A stretch of 64,000 nt of DNA from Luteibacter sp. dw_328. Lineage in GTDB: Bacteria > Pseudomonadota > Gammaproteobacteria > Xanthomonadales > Rhodanobacteraceae. The notes beneath the pieces were generated by a model, which did no database searches, had not been told where the DNA came from, and saw only the letters and a program-made list of their open reading frames with translations. Location: positions 186,001 through 250,000 of the forward strand of contig NZ_JAAVUW010000005.1 in assembly GCF_018449605.1 (NCBI RefSeq). Direction: 5' to 3'. Shown piece after piece: positions 44,548 through 54,583 of this stretch (its first letter is position 1; every line of letters begins with the position of its first letter). Both the position numbers and the translations under genes were made by a program.

Positions 44548-47043
44548 TTGGGACGGCAGATCTTGCAGTACTCGCTTCGCGGGCGCCGGCGCGCACTCAC
44601 CGGCGCTCTCGCGCTTGCGTGGGCGATCCGTGTCGCCTGCGCCGCGGACGCTTCCGGCGGCGGTTCCACGAATGTCGTCATCCCGTTCGACATCGCCCCG
44701 CAACCCCTGGCGACCGCCCTGCTCGCCTGGGGTAAGCAAAGCAACGTGCAGGTACTGACCGCGTCCGGCTCGATCGCCAACTGGCGATCGTCCGGTGCCA
44801 GCGGCACGCTTACGCCGAACGCAGCACTGAACGAACTGCTCGCCGGGACCGATCTCGAAAGCGAAGCCTACGATGCACGCACGGTGGTCGTGCGCCAGCG
44901 GCAGAAGCCCGACAACGCGACGCCGCTGCCACTGGACCCCGCCGTCGCGTTCGATCCGGGCAGCGTCGTGCCGCTGGCCACCGTGGATGTCCAGGGCATG
45001 GTCCAGGACAACGGATTCAAGGCGGACACCACCCGCACGGTAACGCGTACGGACGCGCGGCTCACCGATGTGCCCCAATCGGTCACGGTGGTGACCCGTG
45101 ACGTGATCGAAGCGCAGCAGGCCGTCGATATCGGCGATGTGGCGCGGTATGTGGCAGGCGTGCAGTACGTGGACGGCTACGGCGGATCGCCGTTGTTCCT
45201 GATTCGCGGCTTCGATGCCGGCCATGGCATGACCGATGGCATGCCCAACGGCATCGCGCGGACGGAAGACCTGCCCCCGCTGATCGGCATCGAACGCGTG
45301 GAAGTCCTGCGTGGCCCCGAAGCGATCCTCGGCGACGCGTCGCAGAACAACAACTTTGGCGGTTCGATCAACGTCGTCATGAAGCGACCGCAGGCCGAGA
45401 CCGTACGCACGATCGACTACACGGTCGGCAAGTACGATGGCGCCCGGCTCGGCGTCGACCTCGCAGGCAGCGCATCGAAAGATGGATCGCTGACCTACCG
45501 CCTGGTCGCCTCGGGACAGCGTGGCGAGAAGACGCCGGAGGGCGACGGCGGTGGCCGCGGCGCGTATCTCGCGCCATCGCTGGCGTGGCAGGGCGAGCAC
45601 ACCCGTGTCATGGGCGGCGTGGAGTTCGTCGACAACCGCGTGCCCGGTCCGGAACACACGGTGCTGCTCGGGCCGTCGCTGTCCTCGGCGTCGCCCGTGC
45701 GTTCCGTGCCGGGGAATCCGGGCGATATCTCCACCTATCGCACCCTTCGTGGGGTCTTCGAAGTCGATCACGACTTCGCGGACGACTGGACGTTCCACAG
45801 CCGCGGGCAGTACGTGCGCCAGCACAGCGACGGCAACAGCTGGTCGTATCTTTCCTCCGGCCCGGCTTTCGTCTTCGGGGGGGCTTCGTCGGCGGTAGCG
45901 CGAAGCTTTCGCTACTCCGGTACCTACTGGACCTGGCAGAACGACCTCACCCGCACCTTTCGCACGGGCGATGTCACGCATACCGTGTTGGTCGGCGTGG
46001 ACCTCGCCCGGACCCATGCGGGCGACAGCGGCGGTGGCAGCATCACCGAGGGAACCACGACCGACGAGGCCGATCGCAGCGCCGTCATCGTGACGCGGCC
46101 GCTTGCCTACGACCTGCGCACCGGAAGCACGGTGTCGGCGAAGTACAACGCGCTGATCAGGCCGGTAAGCACCACCGTGCAGACCCTGGGCGGCTCGTGG
46201 CAGACCAATGCGGGCGTTTACTTCCAGGACCAGATCGCCCTGGGCGATCGCTGGAACGTGCTCGCCGCCGTACGCCGCGCCAGCTATGAACTCGATACGC
46301 GATGGTCCGACGGTTCGCCGCGAACGGTGCGCAAGGATCGCTGGATACCCAAGGTCGGCGTGGTCTACAAGTTGACGCCGGAGGTATCCCTGTACGCGGA
46401 CACATCCACCGGGTTCCAGCCCGATCCAGCACTGGGCAAGGATGGCCAGCCGCTGCCTGTCGCCACCTCACGACAGATCGAATTGGGCACGAAAGTCGAT
46501 CTCTTCGACCAGCAAGCGCGCCTGACCGCGGCGGTCTATCGCATCCGTGTCGACCACAGCGTGGACCTGGTGTCGCCGGAGCCGCCCTTCTTCGCCACCC
46601 CGGGCCCCGGGCAGACCAATCGCGGCCTCGAACTCGAATTCACCGGTCGCGTCGCGCCGGGCTTCGATGTGCTGGCCAGCCTGACCGAATCGCGTATCCG
46701 CAATCACGATGACACCCGGCCCACCGGTGCACCGAAGCATCAGGCGGCGGCGTGGGGCAGCTATCGCTTCGGCGAGGGGTCGCTCAAACCCTGGGGCGTC
46801 GCCGCCGGTGTCGTCGCGCGCAGTCGCAGCGAGGGCCGCACGACGAACGACGGGCAGTACTTCGGCATTCCCGGACAGGCCAGCGTCGAGACCAATGTGT
46901 CGCGTTACGGCGAAAACTGGCGGGTGACACTGGGGGTGAAGAACCTCTTTGCGCGCACGCTGTACGCCGTGAACTTCGACGAAACCTTCGTCCCGATACG
47001 GCAAGGCCGTGTCGTGCTGCTCACCGGCACTTACAACTTCTAG
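44548..47043 (+). CDS. TonB-dependent siderophore receptor with STN signalling domain (FecA-like)
   Basis: An 831-residue outer-membrane receptor. The start is uncertain: a TTG at 44548 is used here and a TTG at 44563 is also possible. After the signal peptide, an STN secretin/TonB domain (VVIPFDIAPQPLATALLAWG to about residue 115) interacts with the FecR-like protein. ATVDVQGMVQ may be the TonB box, followed by the plug (RLTDVPQSVTVVTRDVI, SPLFLIRGFDA, GIERVEVLRGPEAIL) and a 22-strand barrel ending VVLLTGTYNF. The aromatic last residue fits an outer-membrane beta protein. Ligand is likely a siderophore. Its stop overlaps the convergent DUF535 stop through a shared CTAG. Confidence 0.92.
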   Translation: MGRQILQYSLRGRRRALTGALALAWAIRVACAADASGGGSTNVVIPFDIAPQPLATALLAWGKQSNVQVLTASGSIANWRSSGASGTLTPNAALNELLAGTDLESEAYDARTVVVRQRQKPDNATPLPLDPAVAFDPGSVVPLATVDVQGMVQDNGFKADTTRTVTRTDARLTDVPQSVTVVTRDVIEAQQAVDIGDVARYVAGVQYVDGYGGSPLFLIRGFDAGHGMTDGMPNGIARTEDLPPLIGIERVEVLRGPEAILGDASQNNNFGGSINVVMKRPQAETVRTIDYTVGKYDGARLGVDLAGSASKDGSLTYRLVASGQRGEKTPEGDGGGRGAYLAPSLAWQGEHTRVMGGVEFVDNRVPGPEHTVLLGPSLSSASPVRSVPGNPGDISTYRTLRGVFEVDHDFADDWTFHSRGQYVRQHSDGNSWSYLSSGPAFVFGGASSAVARSFRYSGTYWTWQNDLTRTFRTGDVTHTVLVGVDLARTHAGDSGGGSITEGTTTDEADRSAVIVTRPLAYDLRTGSTVSAKYNALIRPVSTTVQTLGGSWQTNAGVYFQDQIALGDRWNVLAAVRRASYELDTRWSDGSPRTVRKDRWIPKVGVVYKLTPEVSLYADTSTGFQPDPALGKDGQPLPVATSRQIELGTKVDLFDQQARLTAAVYRIRVDHSVDLVSPEPPFFATPGPGQTNRGLELEFTGRVAPGFDVLASLTESRIRNHDDTRPTGAPKHQAAAWGSYRFGEGSLKPWGVAAGVVARSRSEGRTTNDGQYFGIPGQASVETNVSRYGENWRVTLGVKNLFARTLYAVNFDETFVPIRQGRVVLLTGTYNF

Positions 47044-47969
47044 GCGGCCGCGCGCGCGAACGACTTCAGGGTGACTTCGCACGCCTCGCGCCGGAAGGCG
47101 TCGCGCTCCGCGCGGCCGCTGGATACCCCCAGGCAGGGAATTTCGTAGCAGCCACCTTCGCCGGCAACGCCACCGTGACGCCGCCAGAACCGGTCGTACG
47201 ACGCGGTGGTCACCCCGGCACGACGATCGAGCGGATGAGCGCTGCGCGATACGCCCCGGACCCTGTCGATGCCGTAGTACGTGGCCAGCGCGCGAACCAC
47301 GGCCAGCAGCAGGTCGCGTGGACGCAACCCGCCCGTGGCGCGACTGAAGCGCGCGATGGCCCCGCGGCCGAGGTAAGCCCACGAGCCGCGCATCGCCCCC
47401 ACCAGCACGCCTTCCGTACCGGCGAAGGTGATCGCGCAGGAGGAGATCACTTCCTTGTCCGCGTTGAGCAGGTAAAGCCCCAGCTCGCCGGTGGATTCGT
47501 TCTCCGGCGTGCGCGCGTGGAGATATGCGACCTCACCACCGCCGAGGGGAAGCGTGGCAAGACGGACGTCGTGACCCTTGAGCAGTCGATTCCGCAGGCG
47601 CTCCGGAAACTCGCGCGCGACGAAGCGGTAATGGGCGTCGATCACCCGCGCGCGCATCACCATGTCGAACTTGCGCGAGATGTAATGGGTCTGCCAGCGC
47701 TCGTAGACCCGGGGGTTCAATTCGGCCGCGTCGCGCATGGCCCGCGATCCCCCGACCAGCCCGAGCCAGGCGGCCTGACGACGGAAGGCCATCACCGTGC
47801 GCAGCAGGTAAGGCAGCCGGCGTTCCCGAACCGTTCCCTGCCGCCGCAAGGCGGCACGCCGGCGGGCGTGATCGACAAGGAGGGCCAGTGCGCCTCGTGC
47901 GGGCCGGGCGGAAGCCCAGCCAAGCTTGGCGTCGGGGAGCGAGGTGGGATCGGGGTAATGCGGATGCAT
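47040..47969 (-). CDS. VirK/YbjX-like protein (DUF535)
   Basis: A 309-residue soluble protein of the VirK/YbjX group. LNPRVYERWQTHYISRKFDMVMRARVIDAHYRF is the family core (cut), then SCAITFAGTEGVLVGAMRGSW and a C-terminal YDRFWRRHGGV. DUF535 proteins are linked to polymyxin resistance or envelope stress in enteric bacteria, but the activity is unknown. Here it sits convergently behind the FecA-like receptor, so any functional tie to iron uptake is only positional. Confidence 0.82.
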   Translation of the reverse strand: MHPHYPDPTSLPDAKLGWASARPARGALALLVDHARRRAALRRQGTVRERRLPYLLRTVMAFRRQAAWLGLVGGSRAMRDAAELNPRVYERWQTHYISRKFDMVMRARVIDAHYRFVAREFPERLRNRLLKGHDVRLATLPLGGGEVAYLHARTPENESTGELGLYLLNADKEVISSCAITFAGTEGVLVGAMRGSWAYLGRGAIARFSRATGGLRPRDLLLAVVRALATYYGIDRVRGVSRSAHPLDRRAGVTTASYDRFWRRHGGVAGEGGCYEIPCLGVSSGRAERDAFRREACEVTLKSFARAAA

Positions 47970-48058
47970 ACCCTTAAGACGTTCCGGGGCCGAAAAATTG
48001 AAATCCCTTCGGCATGCCCCGGCGGGTCGGCCCGTCGCGGAACAAGCTCCCCCTGCTC

Positions 48059-48083
48059 GGTAGGAACCGATTTATCGGCGATC
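48059..48083. repeat. REP half-element, overlaps SURF1 3' end
   Basis: GGTAGGAACCGATTTATCGG and CGAT (48059-48082) resemble the REP arm GTAGGAGCCGATTCATCGGC with a few changes. The SURF1 stop codon (48072-48074) lies inside it, and the last residues DRR are encoded by REP sequence. Confidence 0.75.
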
Positions 48084-48854
48084 GCTGCCCATGCCGCCAG
48101 ACTTCCACGCTACCCACGCGCCCACCAGGGTCAATAGCGCCAGCGCGTACCAGGTGATGGCATAGCTCAGGTGGTTGTCCGGGAATGCGATCACGGTCAG
48201 GCCGCCGACCGGGCCGTCATTTCCTTCGCCACGACCCGGCGACGACGCCGCGTCGGCATCCACGAAGTAGGGCGCGACATCGCTCAACCCCCTCGCCGAC
48301 GCAATCGCCGCGACATCACGTGAGAACCACTTCTCCCTGGCCGGATCGTTCTTCTGCAGGAAGGCGCCCTTGGGTTCGCTGATCCGCAACAGCCCCGACA
48401 CTGTCGTCGACCCGGACGGACCCGGCGCGCAGCCGGCCTTGCCCGCACACCAGGTGGGCGACACGAAGCCGCGGTTCACGATCACGATATCGCCCGACGG
48501 CGTGCGCAAGGGAGTGAGCAACCACGAGCCCATGCCGAGCTCGGTGCTCGCGCGGACACGGACGCTCTTGTCCTGCAGGAAGGTACCGGTGAGTTTCACG
48601 CGGCGGTATTCATCGTTCGCCGCACTGACCTGCGGCCACTGGCCACGGCCGGGAGCATCGACCGGCTGGGCATGGACGCGTGTGTCGACGCGGGCGATCA
48701 GATCGTGTTTCCAGGCGCGGCGATGCACCTGCCAGGTGCCCAGAGCGATGAAGCCGACAAAGACCAGTACGCCGAGTACGGCCAGCACGCCCAGAACGAA
48801 GACGCCGCGCGGAGGGCGCGGCGTCCTTGGCTCGTTTGTCGCGCCCACGCTCAA
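48072..48854 (-). CDS. SURF1-family oxidase assembly protein
   Basis: A 260-residue SURF1 protein. One N-terminal helix VFVLGVLAVLGVLVFVGFIALG is followed by TWQVHRRAWKHDLIARVD (family GxWQ-x-xR-x-x-K), PQVSAANDEYRRVKLTGTF, SWLLTPLRTPSGDIVIVNRGF and a second helix near the end (ITWYALALLTLVGAWVAW). SURF1 proteins help insert haem into haem-copper oxidases. Here the TTG start overlaps the cyoD stop (TTGA), so the gene is a member of the bo3 operon, in place of the haem O synthase gene cyoE found in E. coli. Confidence 0.9.
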   Translation of the reverse strand: MSVGATNEPRTPRPPRGVFVLGVLAVLGVLVFVGFIALGTWQVHRRAWKHDLIARVDTRVHAQPVDAPGRGQWPQVSAANDEYRRVKLTGTFLQDKSVRVRASTELGMGSWLLTPLRTPSGDIVIVNRGFVSPTWCAGKAGCAPGPSGSTTVSGLLRISEPKGAFLQKNDPAREKWFSRDVAAIASARGLSDVAPYFVDADAASSPGRGEGNDGPVGGLTVIAFPDNHLSYAITWYALALLTLVGAWVAWKSGGMGSDRR

Positions 48855-49258
48855 GGGAGGTTCTTCACCTGCTGCTCGGTCATGTCGTGGGACATGCCCG
48901 GCATCATGTTCGAATTGAGGTGGAACATGACCCAGATGGAACCGGTCAGCGTGATGACCACCAGGATGAGGGTGAACATCAGCGCCAGCATGTTCCAGCC
49001 GCCCTGTGACTTCGTGTCCATGTGCAGGAAGTAGATCATGTGGACCACGATCTGGATCGCCGCAAAGGTAAGGATCACGATCGCCAGCGTCTGCGGGTTC
49101 GGAATGACCTTGCCCATGACCAGCCAGAACGGGATCGCCGTCAGCACCACGGCGAGGAAGAACCCCATCATGTAGCCCTTCAGGGTGCTGTGGCTGACTT
49201 CCTCTTCACCGTGACCATGGTCGTCGTGGTGGTCGTGCGAGTCGATGTGCGCGCTCAC
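48851..49258 (-). CDS. cyoD: Cytochrome bo3 ubiquinol oxidase subunit IV
   Basis: A 135-residue subunit with three helices ([62 protein letters not shown]). The N-terminus [13 protein letters not shown] is histidine-rich, common in CyoD. It starts at a GTG (49256-49258) that overlaps the cyoC stop by 4 bases, which settles the start; the longer frame upstream lies inside cyoC. It stabilises the CuB-haem site of subunit I. Confidence 0.92.
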   Translation of the reverse strand: MSAHIDSHDHHDDHGHGEEEVSHSTLKGYMMGFFLAVVLTAIPFWLVMGKVIPNPQTLAIVILTFAAIQIVVHMIYFLHMDTKSQGGWNMLALMFTLILVVITLTGSIWVMFHLNSNMMPGMSHDMTEQQVKNLP

Positions 49259-49893
49259 GGCAGCACTCCCATCAGGTAGACAAAGGTGAACACGCCGATC
49301 CAGACCACGTCGAGGAAGTGCCAGAACATCGACAGGCACATGATGCGACGCTTGTTGGCCGGGGTGAGGCCGAAGCGACCCACCTGCACCAACAGCGTGA
49401 TCAGCCAGACGATGCCGAAGGTCACATGCAACCCGTGGGTGCCGACCAGGGTGAAGAACGACGACAGGAACGCGCTGCGCTGCGGACCCGCGCCCTCATG
49501 GATGAGGTTGGCGAATTCGTACAGCTCGATGCCGAGGAAGGTCGCACCGAACAGTCCGGTGACGATCAGCCAGGCCATCATCGTGCCACGGCGGTTCTTC
49601 TGCATCTCCAGCACGGCGAAGCCGTACGTGATGGAGGACAGCAGGAGCATCGTGGTGTTGACGGCCACCAGCGGCAGCTCGAACAGGTCGGCGCCCGAAG
49701 GGCCACCCGCGTAGCTGCGGCCGAGGACACCGTAGGTGGCGAACAGGCAGGCGAAGATGAGGCAATCGCTCATCAGGTAGATCCAGAACCCGAGCAACGT
49801 GCCGTTTTCCGGGTGATGGTCTTCCTTCATCCAGAACTGAAGGTCCTGCTGGTCCGCGACGACCGCGGAAGGCGTGGCTTGGATATCAGACAT
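49255..49893 (-). CDS. cyoC: Cytochrome bo3 ubiquinol oxidase subunit III
   Basis: A 212-residue subunit with five helices: [82 protein letters not shown] and [26 protein letters not shown] and FWHFLDVVW are the subunit III signatures. ATG 49893 is used because it overlaps the end of cyoB by 8 bases (CATGTCTGA), as usual in cyo operons. It forms part of the quinol oxidase complex in the inner membrane. Confidence 0.94.
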   Translation of the reverse strand: MSDIQATPSAVVADQQDLQFWMKEDHHPENGTLLGFWIYLMSDCLIFACLFATYGVLGRSYAGGPSGADLFELPLVAVNTTMLLLSSITYGFAVLEMQKNRRGTMMAWLIVTGLFGATFLGIELYEFANLIHEGAGPQRSAFLSSFFTLVGTHGLHVTFGIVWLITLLVQVGRFGLTPANKRRIMCLSMFWHFLDVVWIGVFTFVYLMGVLP

Positions 49894-51886
49894 GGGCGGC
49901 AAGCTCTTCCGTGCGGGCGGCCTCGGTCCGGGCCACGACGTCGGCGGGGATGTAGTAGTCGCGTTTGTAATTGAAGGTGTGGCCGATCGCGGTCACCAGC
50001 AGACCGAGGAAGGCGACGCCGGCGATGAGGAACATGTGCCAGATCATGGCGAAGCCGATGACGAAGGCGAAGGCTGCGATGTAGACACCGGCCGCGGTGT
50101 TCTTCGGCATGTGGATCGGCAGGTAGCCTTCGGTACGACGCGCGGCGTTGCGCTCCTTCATCTGCCACCAGGCATCCTGTTCGTGGATGACCGGGGTGAA
50201 GGCGAAGTTGTAGGACGGCGGCGGCGACGAGGTCGACCACTCCAGCGTGCGCCCGTGCCACGGATCGCCCGTCACATCGCGCAGGGCCTCACGACGCTTG
50301 ATGCTGACGAAGATCTGGATGAGAAACGCTGCGATGCCACCAGCGATGAGCAGGGCGCCGAAGGCGGCGATGATGAACCAGATCTGCAGGGACGGGTCTT
50401 CGAAGTGGTTCATGCGGCGGGTGACGCCCATGAAGCCCAGCACGTAGAGCGGCATGAAGGCGAAATAGAAGCCGGTCAGCCACAGCCAGAACGACCACTT
50501 GCCCCAGTACGAATCGAGCTTGAAGCCGAAGGCCTTCGGGAACCAGTAGTTGATGCCGGCGAAGACACCGAAGATCACGCCGCCGATGATCACGTTATGG
50601 AAATGCGCGATCAGGAACAGGCTGTTGTGCAGCAGGAAGTCCGCCGGGGGCACGGCGAGCATGACGCCGGTCATGCCGCCGATCACGAAGGTGACCATGA
50701 AGCCCATCGTCCACAGCATCGGCACTTCGAACTGGATGCGGCCACGGTACATCGTGAACAGCCAGTTGAAGATCTTCGCGCCTGTGGGGATCGAGATGAT
50801 CATCGTGGTGATACCGAAGAACGAGTTGACGCTCGCACCGGACCCCATGGTGAAGAAGTGATGCAGCCATACCAGGTACGACAGCACCGTGATCACGACG
50901 GTGGCGTAGACCATGGACGCATAGCCGAACAGACGCTTGCGGCTGAACGTGGCGACCACTTCGGAGAACACGCCGAACAGCGGCAGCACCAGGATGTAGA
51001 CCTCGGGATGGCCCCAGATCCAGATCAGGTTCACGTACATCATGGCGTTGCCGCCGAAGTCGTTCGTGAAGAAGTTGGTGCCGGCGTAGCGGTCGAGCGA
51101 GAGCAGCGCGAGTACGGCCGTCAGCACCGGGAAGGCGGCGACGATCAGCACGTTGGTGCACAGCGAGGTCCAGGTGAAGACGGGCATCTTCATCATGGTC
51201 ATGCCCGGGGCCCGCATCTTGATTATGGTGGCAAGCAGGTTGATGCCGGAGAGGGTCGTTCCCACACCGGCCACCTGTAGCGACCATATGTAGTAGTCGA
51301 CCCCGACATCCGGACTGGCCGCCAACCCGGAAAGCGGCGGATAGGCCAGCCAACCCGTGCGGGCGAACTCACCGACGAACAGGGAGGCCATGACCAGCAT
51401 GCCGCCGGCCACGGTCATCCAGAAGCTGAAGTTGTTGAGGAACGGGAACGCGACATCGCGTGCGCCGATCTGCAGCGGCACCACGAAGTTCATCAGACCG
51501 GTGACGAAGGGCATCGCCACGAAGAAGATCATGATCACGCCATGGGCGGTGAAGACCTGGTCGTAGTGATGCGGCGGCAGAAAGCCGGGGTTGCCGTTGA
51601 AGGCCATGGCCTGCTGGGCGCGCATCATGATGGCGTCGGAGAAGCCGCGCAGCAGCATGACCACGCCGAGCACCATGTACATGATGCCGATCTTCTTGTG
51701 ATCGATGCTGGTGAACCACTCGCTCCAGAGGTAACCCCAGAGCTTGTACTTGGTCAGCACCGCCAGCAGGGCGATGCCTCCGAGGGCGACCGCGGCAAAC
51801 GTGCCGATGAGAATCGGCTCGTGGTACGGGATCGCCTCGATGGTGAGGCGTCCGAAGATCAGTGTGACTAGATCGGGTGTGTTCAT
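49886..51886 (-). CDS. cyoB: Cytochrome bo3 ubiquinol oxidase subunit I
   Basis: A 666-residue haem-copper subunit that reduces O2 to water and pumps protons. Metal ligands are visible: TAHGVIM (low-spin haem His), [11 protein letters not shown] (CuB His and the cross-linked Tyr), WLHHFFTMG (two CuB His) and [11 protein letters not shown] (two haem His). [22 protein letters not shown] and [14 protein letters not shown] are typical quinol oxidase segments. Fifteen helices are expected; the length is normal (E. coli CyoB has 663). It starts 40 bases after the cyoA stop. Confidence 0.96.
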   Translation of the reverse strand: MNTPDLVTLIFGRLTIEAIPYHEPILIGTFAAVALGGIALLAVLTKYKLWGYLWSEWFTSIDHKKIGIMYMVLGVVMLLRGFSDAIMMRAQQAMAFNGNPGFLPPHHYDQVFTAHGVIMIFFVAMPFVTGLMNFVVPLQIGARDVAFPFLNNFSFWMTVAGGMLVMASLFVGEFARTGWLAYPPLSGLAASPDVGVDYYIWSLQVAGVGTTLSGINLLATIIKMRAPGMTMMKMPVFTWTSLCTNVLIVAAFPVLTAVLALLSLDRYAGTNFFTNDFGGNAMMYVNLIWIWGHPEVYILVLPLFGVFSEVVATFSRKRLFGYASMVYATVVITVLSYLVWLHHFFTMGSGASVNSFFGITTMIISIPTGAKIFNWLFTMYRGRIQFEVPMLWTMGFMVTFVIGGMTGVMLAVPPADFLLHNSLFLIAHFHNVIIGGVIFGVFAGINYWFPKAFGFKLDSYWGKWSFWLWLTGFYFAFMPLYVLGFMGVTRRMNHFEDPSLQIWFIIAAFGALLIAGGIAAFLIQIFVSIKRREALRDVTGDPWHGRTLEWSTSSPPPSYNFAFTPVIHEQDAWWQMKERNAARRTEGYLPIHMPKNTAAGVYIAAFAFVIGFAMIWHMFLIAGVAFLGLLVTAIGHTFNYKRDYYIPADVVARTEAARTEELAAHV

Positions 51887-51926
51887 TACCGGACTCGGCG
51901 AGGCTTGAATCGGAAAAGGCGGCCGC

Positions 51927-53000
51927 TCAGAGCGGACGTCCGGCAGGTGTCACCGGCGCACCGGTAGCGCCGCGGGCGGTGCACAGGGCACCCACGTAGC
52001 GCTTGCCATCGTCGGCGACACCCAGGCGCGAGCGGGTACCAGCGTCGAGCGAGGTGACGTTGTACGCGCCCACCACGCCCTGTCCGCCCTGCTGGTCGAT
52101 CGCCATCATGTCGCTCATGCACATGCGGTTCGATTCGACACAACGGTTGAGGATCGCGCTGTACAAGCCAGGCGCGACGGTTTTGTAGTAGTGCACCGGT
52201 TCGCGCTCGCTGGGTTGCTCGAGCTTGAGGTAGTCCTCGCGGCTCAGGGTATTGCCATCGGCGCGGGCCTTGGCCACCCAGGTATTGAAGTCGCCGTCGG
52301 ACAGGCTATGGAAGCGGAAGCGCATGTCGGAGAAGCCGGCGCCGCTGTAGTTGGCCGAAAGTCCTTCGAAGTCGCCCGTTTTGTTCATCACCGCGTGGAG
52401 CTTGGTCTCCATGCCCGGCATGGCATAGATCATGCCTGCCATCGAAGGGACGAAGAACGCGTTCATGACGTTCGAGGCGGTGATATGGAACTCGATCGGG
52501 CGATCGACCGGGGCCGCCATCTCGTTCACCGTGGCAATGCCCTGCTCCGGGTAGAGGAACAGCCACTTCCAGTCCAGCGCGACGACTTCGACCACGAGCG
52601 GCTTGGTGCCTTCGGCGACCGGGCGGGAAGCGTCGATCTTGTCCAGCGGGCGGTAGGGGTCCAGCTTGTGCGTGCTGGTCCATGTGATGGCGCCCAGCGC
52701 GATGATGATCAGCAGCGGAGCCGACCAGATCAGCAGTTCCAGGACCGTGGAATGGTTCCAGTCCGGGGCATAGTCGTCGTGGTTCTTGTTCGATTCCCGA
52801 TATTTCCAGGCGAACATGAACGTCATCGCGATCACCGGGATGATGATGATCAACATCAGCACCACGGAAATAATGATGAGATCGCGCTGCTGCCGAGCGA
52901 TGTCGCCGGAGGGCGAAAACAGCACGGCGTCGCAGCCCGACAAGAGCAGGACCAAAGCGGGGATCAGCAATCCGCGCATCATCTTCATGGACATTCGCAT
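51927..53000 (-). CDS. cyoA: Cytochrome bo3 ubiquinol oxidase subunit II, lipoprotein
   Basis: A 357-residue subunit [23 protein letters not shown] has a lipobox (LSGC), followed by two helices ([23 protein letters not shown] and [21 protein letters not shown]). The periplasmic cupredoxin domain lacks the CuA cysteines, as expected for a quinol oxidase ([19 protein letters not shown]). ATG 53000 is used; ATGs at 52994 and 52988 are equally plausible. A longer frame upstream adds sequence without signal character. First gene of cyoABCD-surf1. Confidence 0.93.
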   Translation of the reverse strand: MRMSMKMMRGLLIPALVLLLSGCDAVLFSPSGDIARQQRDLIIISVVLMLIIIIPVIAMTFMFAWKYRESNKNHDDYAPDWNHSTVLELLIWSAPLLIIIALGAITWTSTHKLDPYRPLDKIDASRPVAEGTKPLVVEVVALDWKWLFLYPEQGIATVNEMAAPVDRPIEFHITASNVMNAFFVPSMAGMIYAMPGMETKLHAVMNKTGDFEGLSANYSGAGFSDMRFRFHSLSDGDFNTWVAKARADGNTLSREDYLKLEQPSEREPVHYYKTVAPGLYSAILNRCVESNRMCMSDMMAIDQQGGQGVVGAYNVTSLDAGTRSRLGVADDGKRYVGALCTARGATGAPVTPAGRPL

Positions 53001-53142
53001 GATGGAGGCAACCGTGGGGACACGAAAAAATACGCCTAACCGCCTTTCAAGGCCATAGGACACTTTGTCCCATGGCCCTACAAGCCGAGTGGTGCGATCC
53101 TTCGCTATCCTGCACTCAATTCCCAAGACCGGGCCGAATACG

Positions 53143-54495
53143 ATGTCGAGCATTTCACACGCCCATCACAATGCCGCGGAAGGCGCCGAACAGGATGTCC
53201 GCCGCCAGCACGAGACCAGCCACGCCGCCGTCGCCCCAGGCGAAATCGCGGTCGGCGTCGTCATCGGCCGTGCCTCCGAATACTTCGACTTCTTCACGTA
53301 CGGCATCGCGTCCGTCCTCGTCTTTCCGTCGGTGTTCTTTCCGTTCCTGAGCCAGCTGGACGGCATCCTTGCCGCTTTCGCCATCTTCTCGCTCGCGTTC
53401 ATCGCCCGGCCGCTCGGCACCACATTGTTCATGGCCATCCAGCGCAACTGGAGCCGGAGCACCAAGCTCACGGCGGCATTGTTCCTGCTGGGCACGTCAA
53501 CGGTGTGCATTGCTTTCCTGCCGGCGAACACGTCGCACGGGTACGCCGTCATTGTGATTCTCTCGGTGCTGCGCTTCTTGCAGGGCATTGCGCTCGGCGG
53601 CTCCTGGGATGGCCTGCCCTCCCTGCTCTCGCTCAATGCGCCCAAGGGCCGTCGCGGCTGGTATTCCATGCTCGGCCAGCTCGGCGCGCCGGTAGGCTTC
53701 CTGATCGCGGCGTCGCTGTTCCTGTTCCTGCACACCCAGCTCTCCCCCGAAGACTTCCTCAGCTGGGGCTGGCGCTACCCCTTCTTCGTCGCCTTCGCGA
53801 TCAACGTGGTGGCCCTGTTCGCCCGCCTGCGCCTGGTCGTGACCGAGGAATACACCCAGCTGCTGGAAGAGCGCGAACTCGAGCCCATCGGCATCATCGA
53901 AATGGTGACGGCCCAGGGTTACAACCTGTTTATCGGCGCCTTCGCCGCCCTGGCCAGCTACGCCCTGTTCCACCTGGTCACCATCTTCCCGCTTTCCTGG
54001 ATCGCACTGAACCGCTCGCAGGACATCAACGACGTCCTGGTGGTGCAGCTGATCGGGGCGTTTCTGGCGATCCTGGGCACCATGGCCTCGGGCGTCATCG
54101 CCGACAAGTTCGGTCGCCGCAACACCCTGGGCAGCATGGCCGTGCTGATCGCCCTGTTCGCCATTGCGTCGCCCTGGCTGCTCGGCGGCGGCAAGGTCGC
54201 GCAGGATGCCTTCCTGCTGATCGGCTTCGCCTTGCTGGGCCTGTCTTATGGTCAGGCCGCCGGCACGGTCACGGCGAATTTCGCCAAGCGTTACCGTTAC
54301 ACCGGCGCCGCCCTGACCTCCGACTTCGCCTGGCTGTTCGGCGCGGCCTTCGCCCCGCTGGTGGCCCTGGGGCTTTCGACCCGCTTCGGCCTGGGCGCGG
54401 TGAGCGTTTACCTGCTTTCGGGCGCGGCCTGCACGCTGCTGGCGCTGCGGATCAATAAGGCGCTGGAGACGGATCGGTCCAAGCCGGTCGCCTGA
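53143..54495 (+). CDS. MFS transporter, metabolite:H+ symporter type
   Basis: A 450-residue transporter with 12 helices, resembling the MHS (sugar/dicarboxylate:H+ symporter) branch: VVIGRASEYFDFFTYGIAS is the first helix region with the EYFDF motif, ARPLGTTLFMAIQ the loop 2-3 segment, and GLPSLLSLNAPKGRRGWY the middle. The second half has VIADKFGRRNTLG. ATG 53143 fits the family's start (SSISHAHHN then APGEIAVGV). It is divergent from cyoA with 142 bases between starts. Substrate is unknown. Confidence 0.88.
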   Translation: MSSISHAHHNAAEGAEQDVRRQHETSHAAVAPGEIAVGVVIGRASEYFDFFTYGIASVLVFPSVFFPFLSQLDGILAAFAIFSLAFIARPLGTTLFMAIQRNWSRSTKLTAALFLLGTSTVCIAFLPANTSHGYAVIVILSVLRFLQGIALGGSWDGLPSLLSLNAPKGRRGWYSMLGQLGAPVGFLIAASLFLFLHTQLSPEDFLSWGWRYPFFVAFAINVVALFARLRLVVTEEYTQLLEERELEPIGIIEMVTAQGYNLFIGAFAALASYALFHLVTIFPLSWIALNRSQDINDVLVVQLIGAFLAILGTMASGVIADKFGRRNTLGSMAVLIALFAIASPWLLGGGKVAQDAFLLIGFALLGLSYGQAAGTVTANFAKRYRYTGAALTSDFAWLFGAAFAPLVALGLSTRFGLGAVSVYLLSGAACTLLALRINKALETDRSKPVA

Positions 54496-54507
54496 TAGGT
54501 CGAGAGC

Positions 54508-54578
54508 ATCGCCGATGCATCGGCTCCTGCCGAGCGGGGCGCGCCTTGCCTGGTGGGAGCCGCTTCAGCGGCGATGGC
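54508..54578. repeat. REP pair between convergent genes
   Basis: ATCGCCGATGCATCGGCTCC (54508 on, cut) and GGGAGCCGCTTCAGCGGCGAT (54555-54575, cut) face each other between the MFS and epimerase stop codons. They combine one arm of each REP type seen at 23874 and 23972. Confidence 0.8.
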
Positions 54579-54583
54579 GGCCC

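Noticed and set aside
44548-47043. BtuB cobalamin receptor
   Set aside because: The receptor has an STN domain and follows FecI- and FecR-like genes, so it is a siderophore-type transducer; the btuCDF block is far away at 33.5-36.2 kb.
49874-51280. Open frame of 468 codons antisense to cyoB
   Set aside because: His/Asp/Glu/Gln-rich low-complexity product, a mirror of the membrane-protein codons; cyoB has all its metal ligands.
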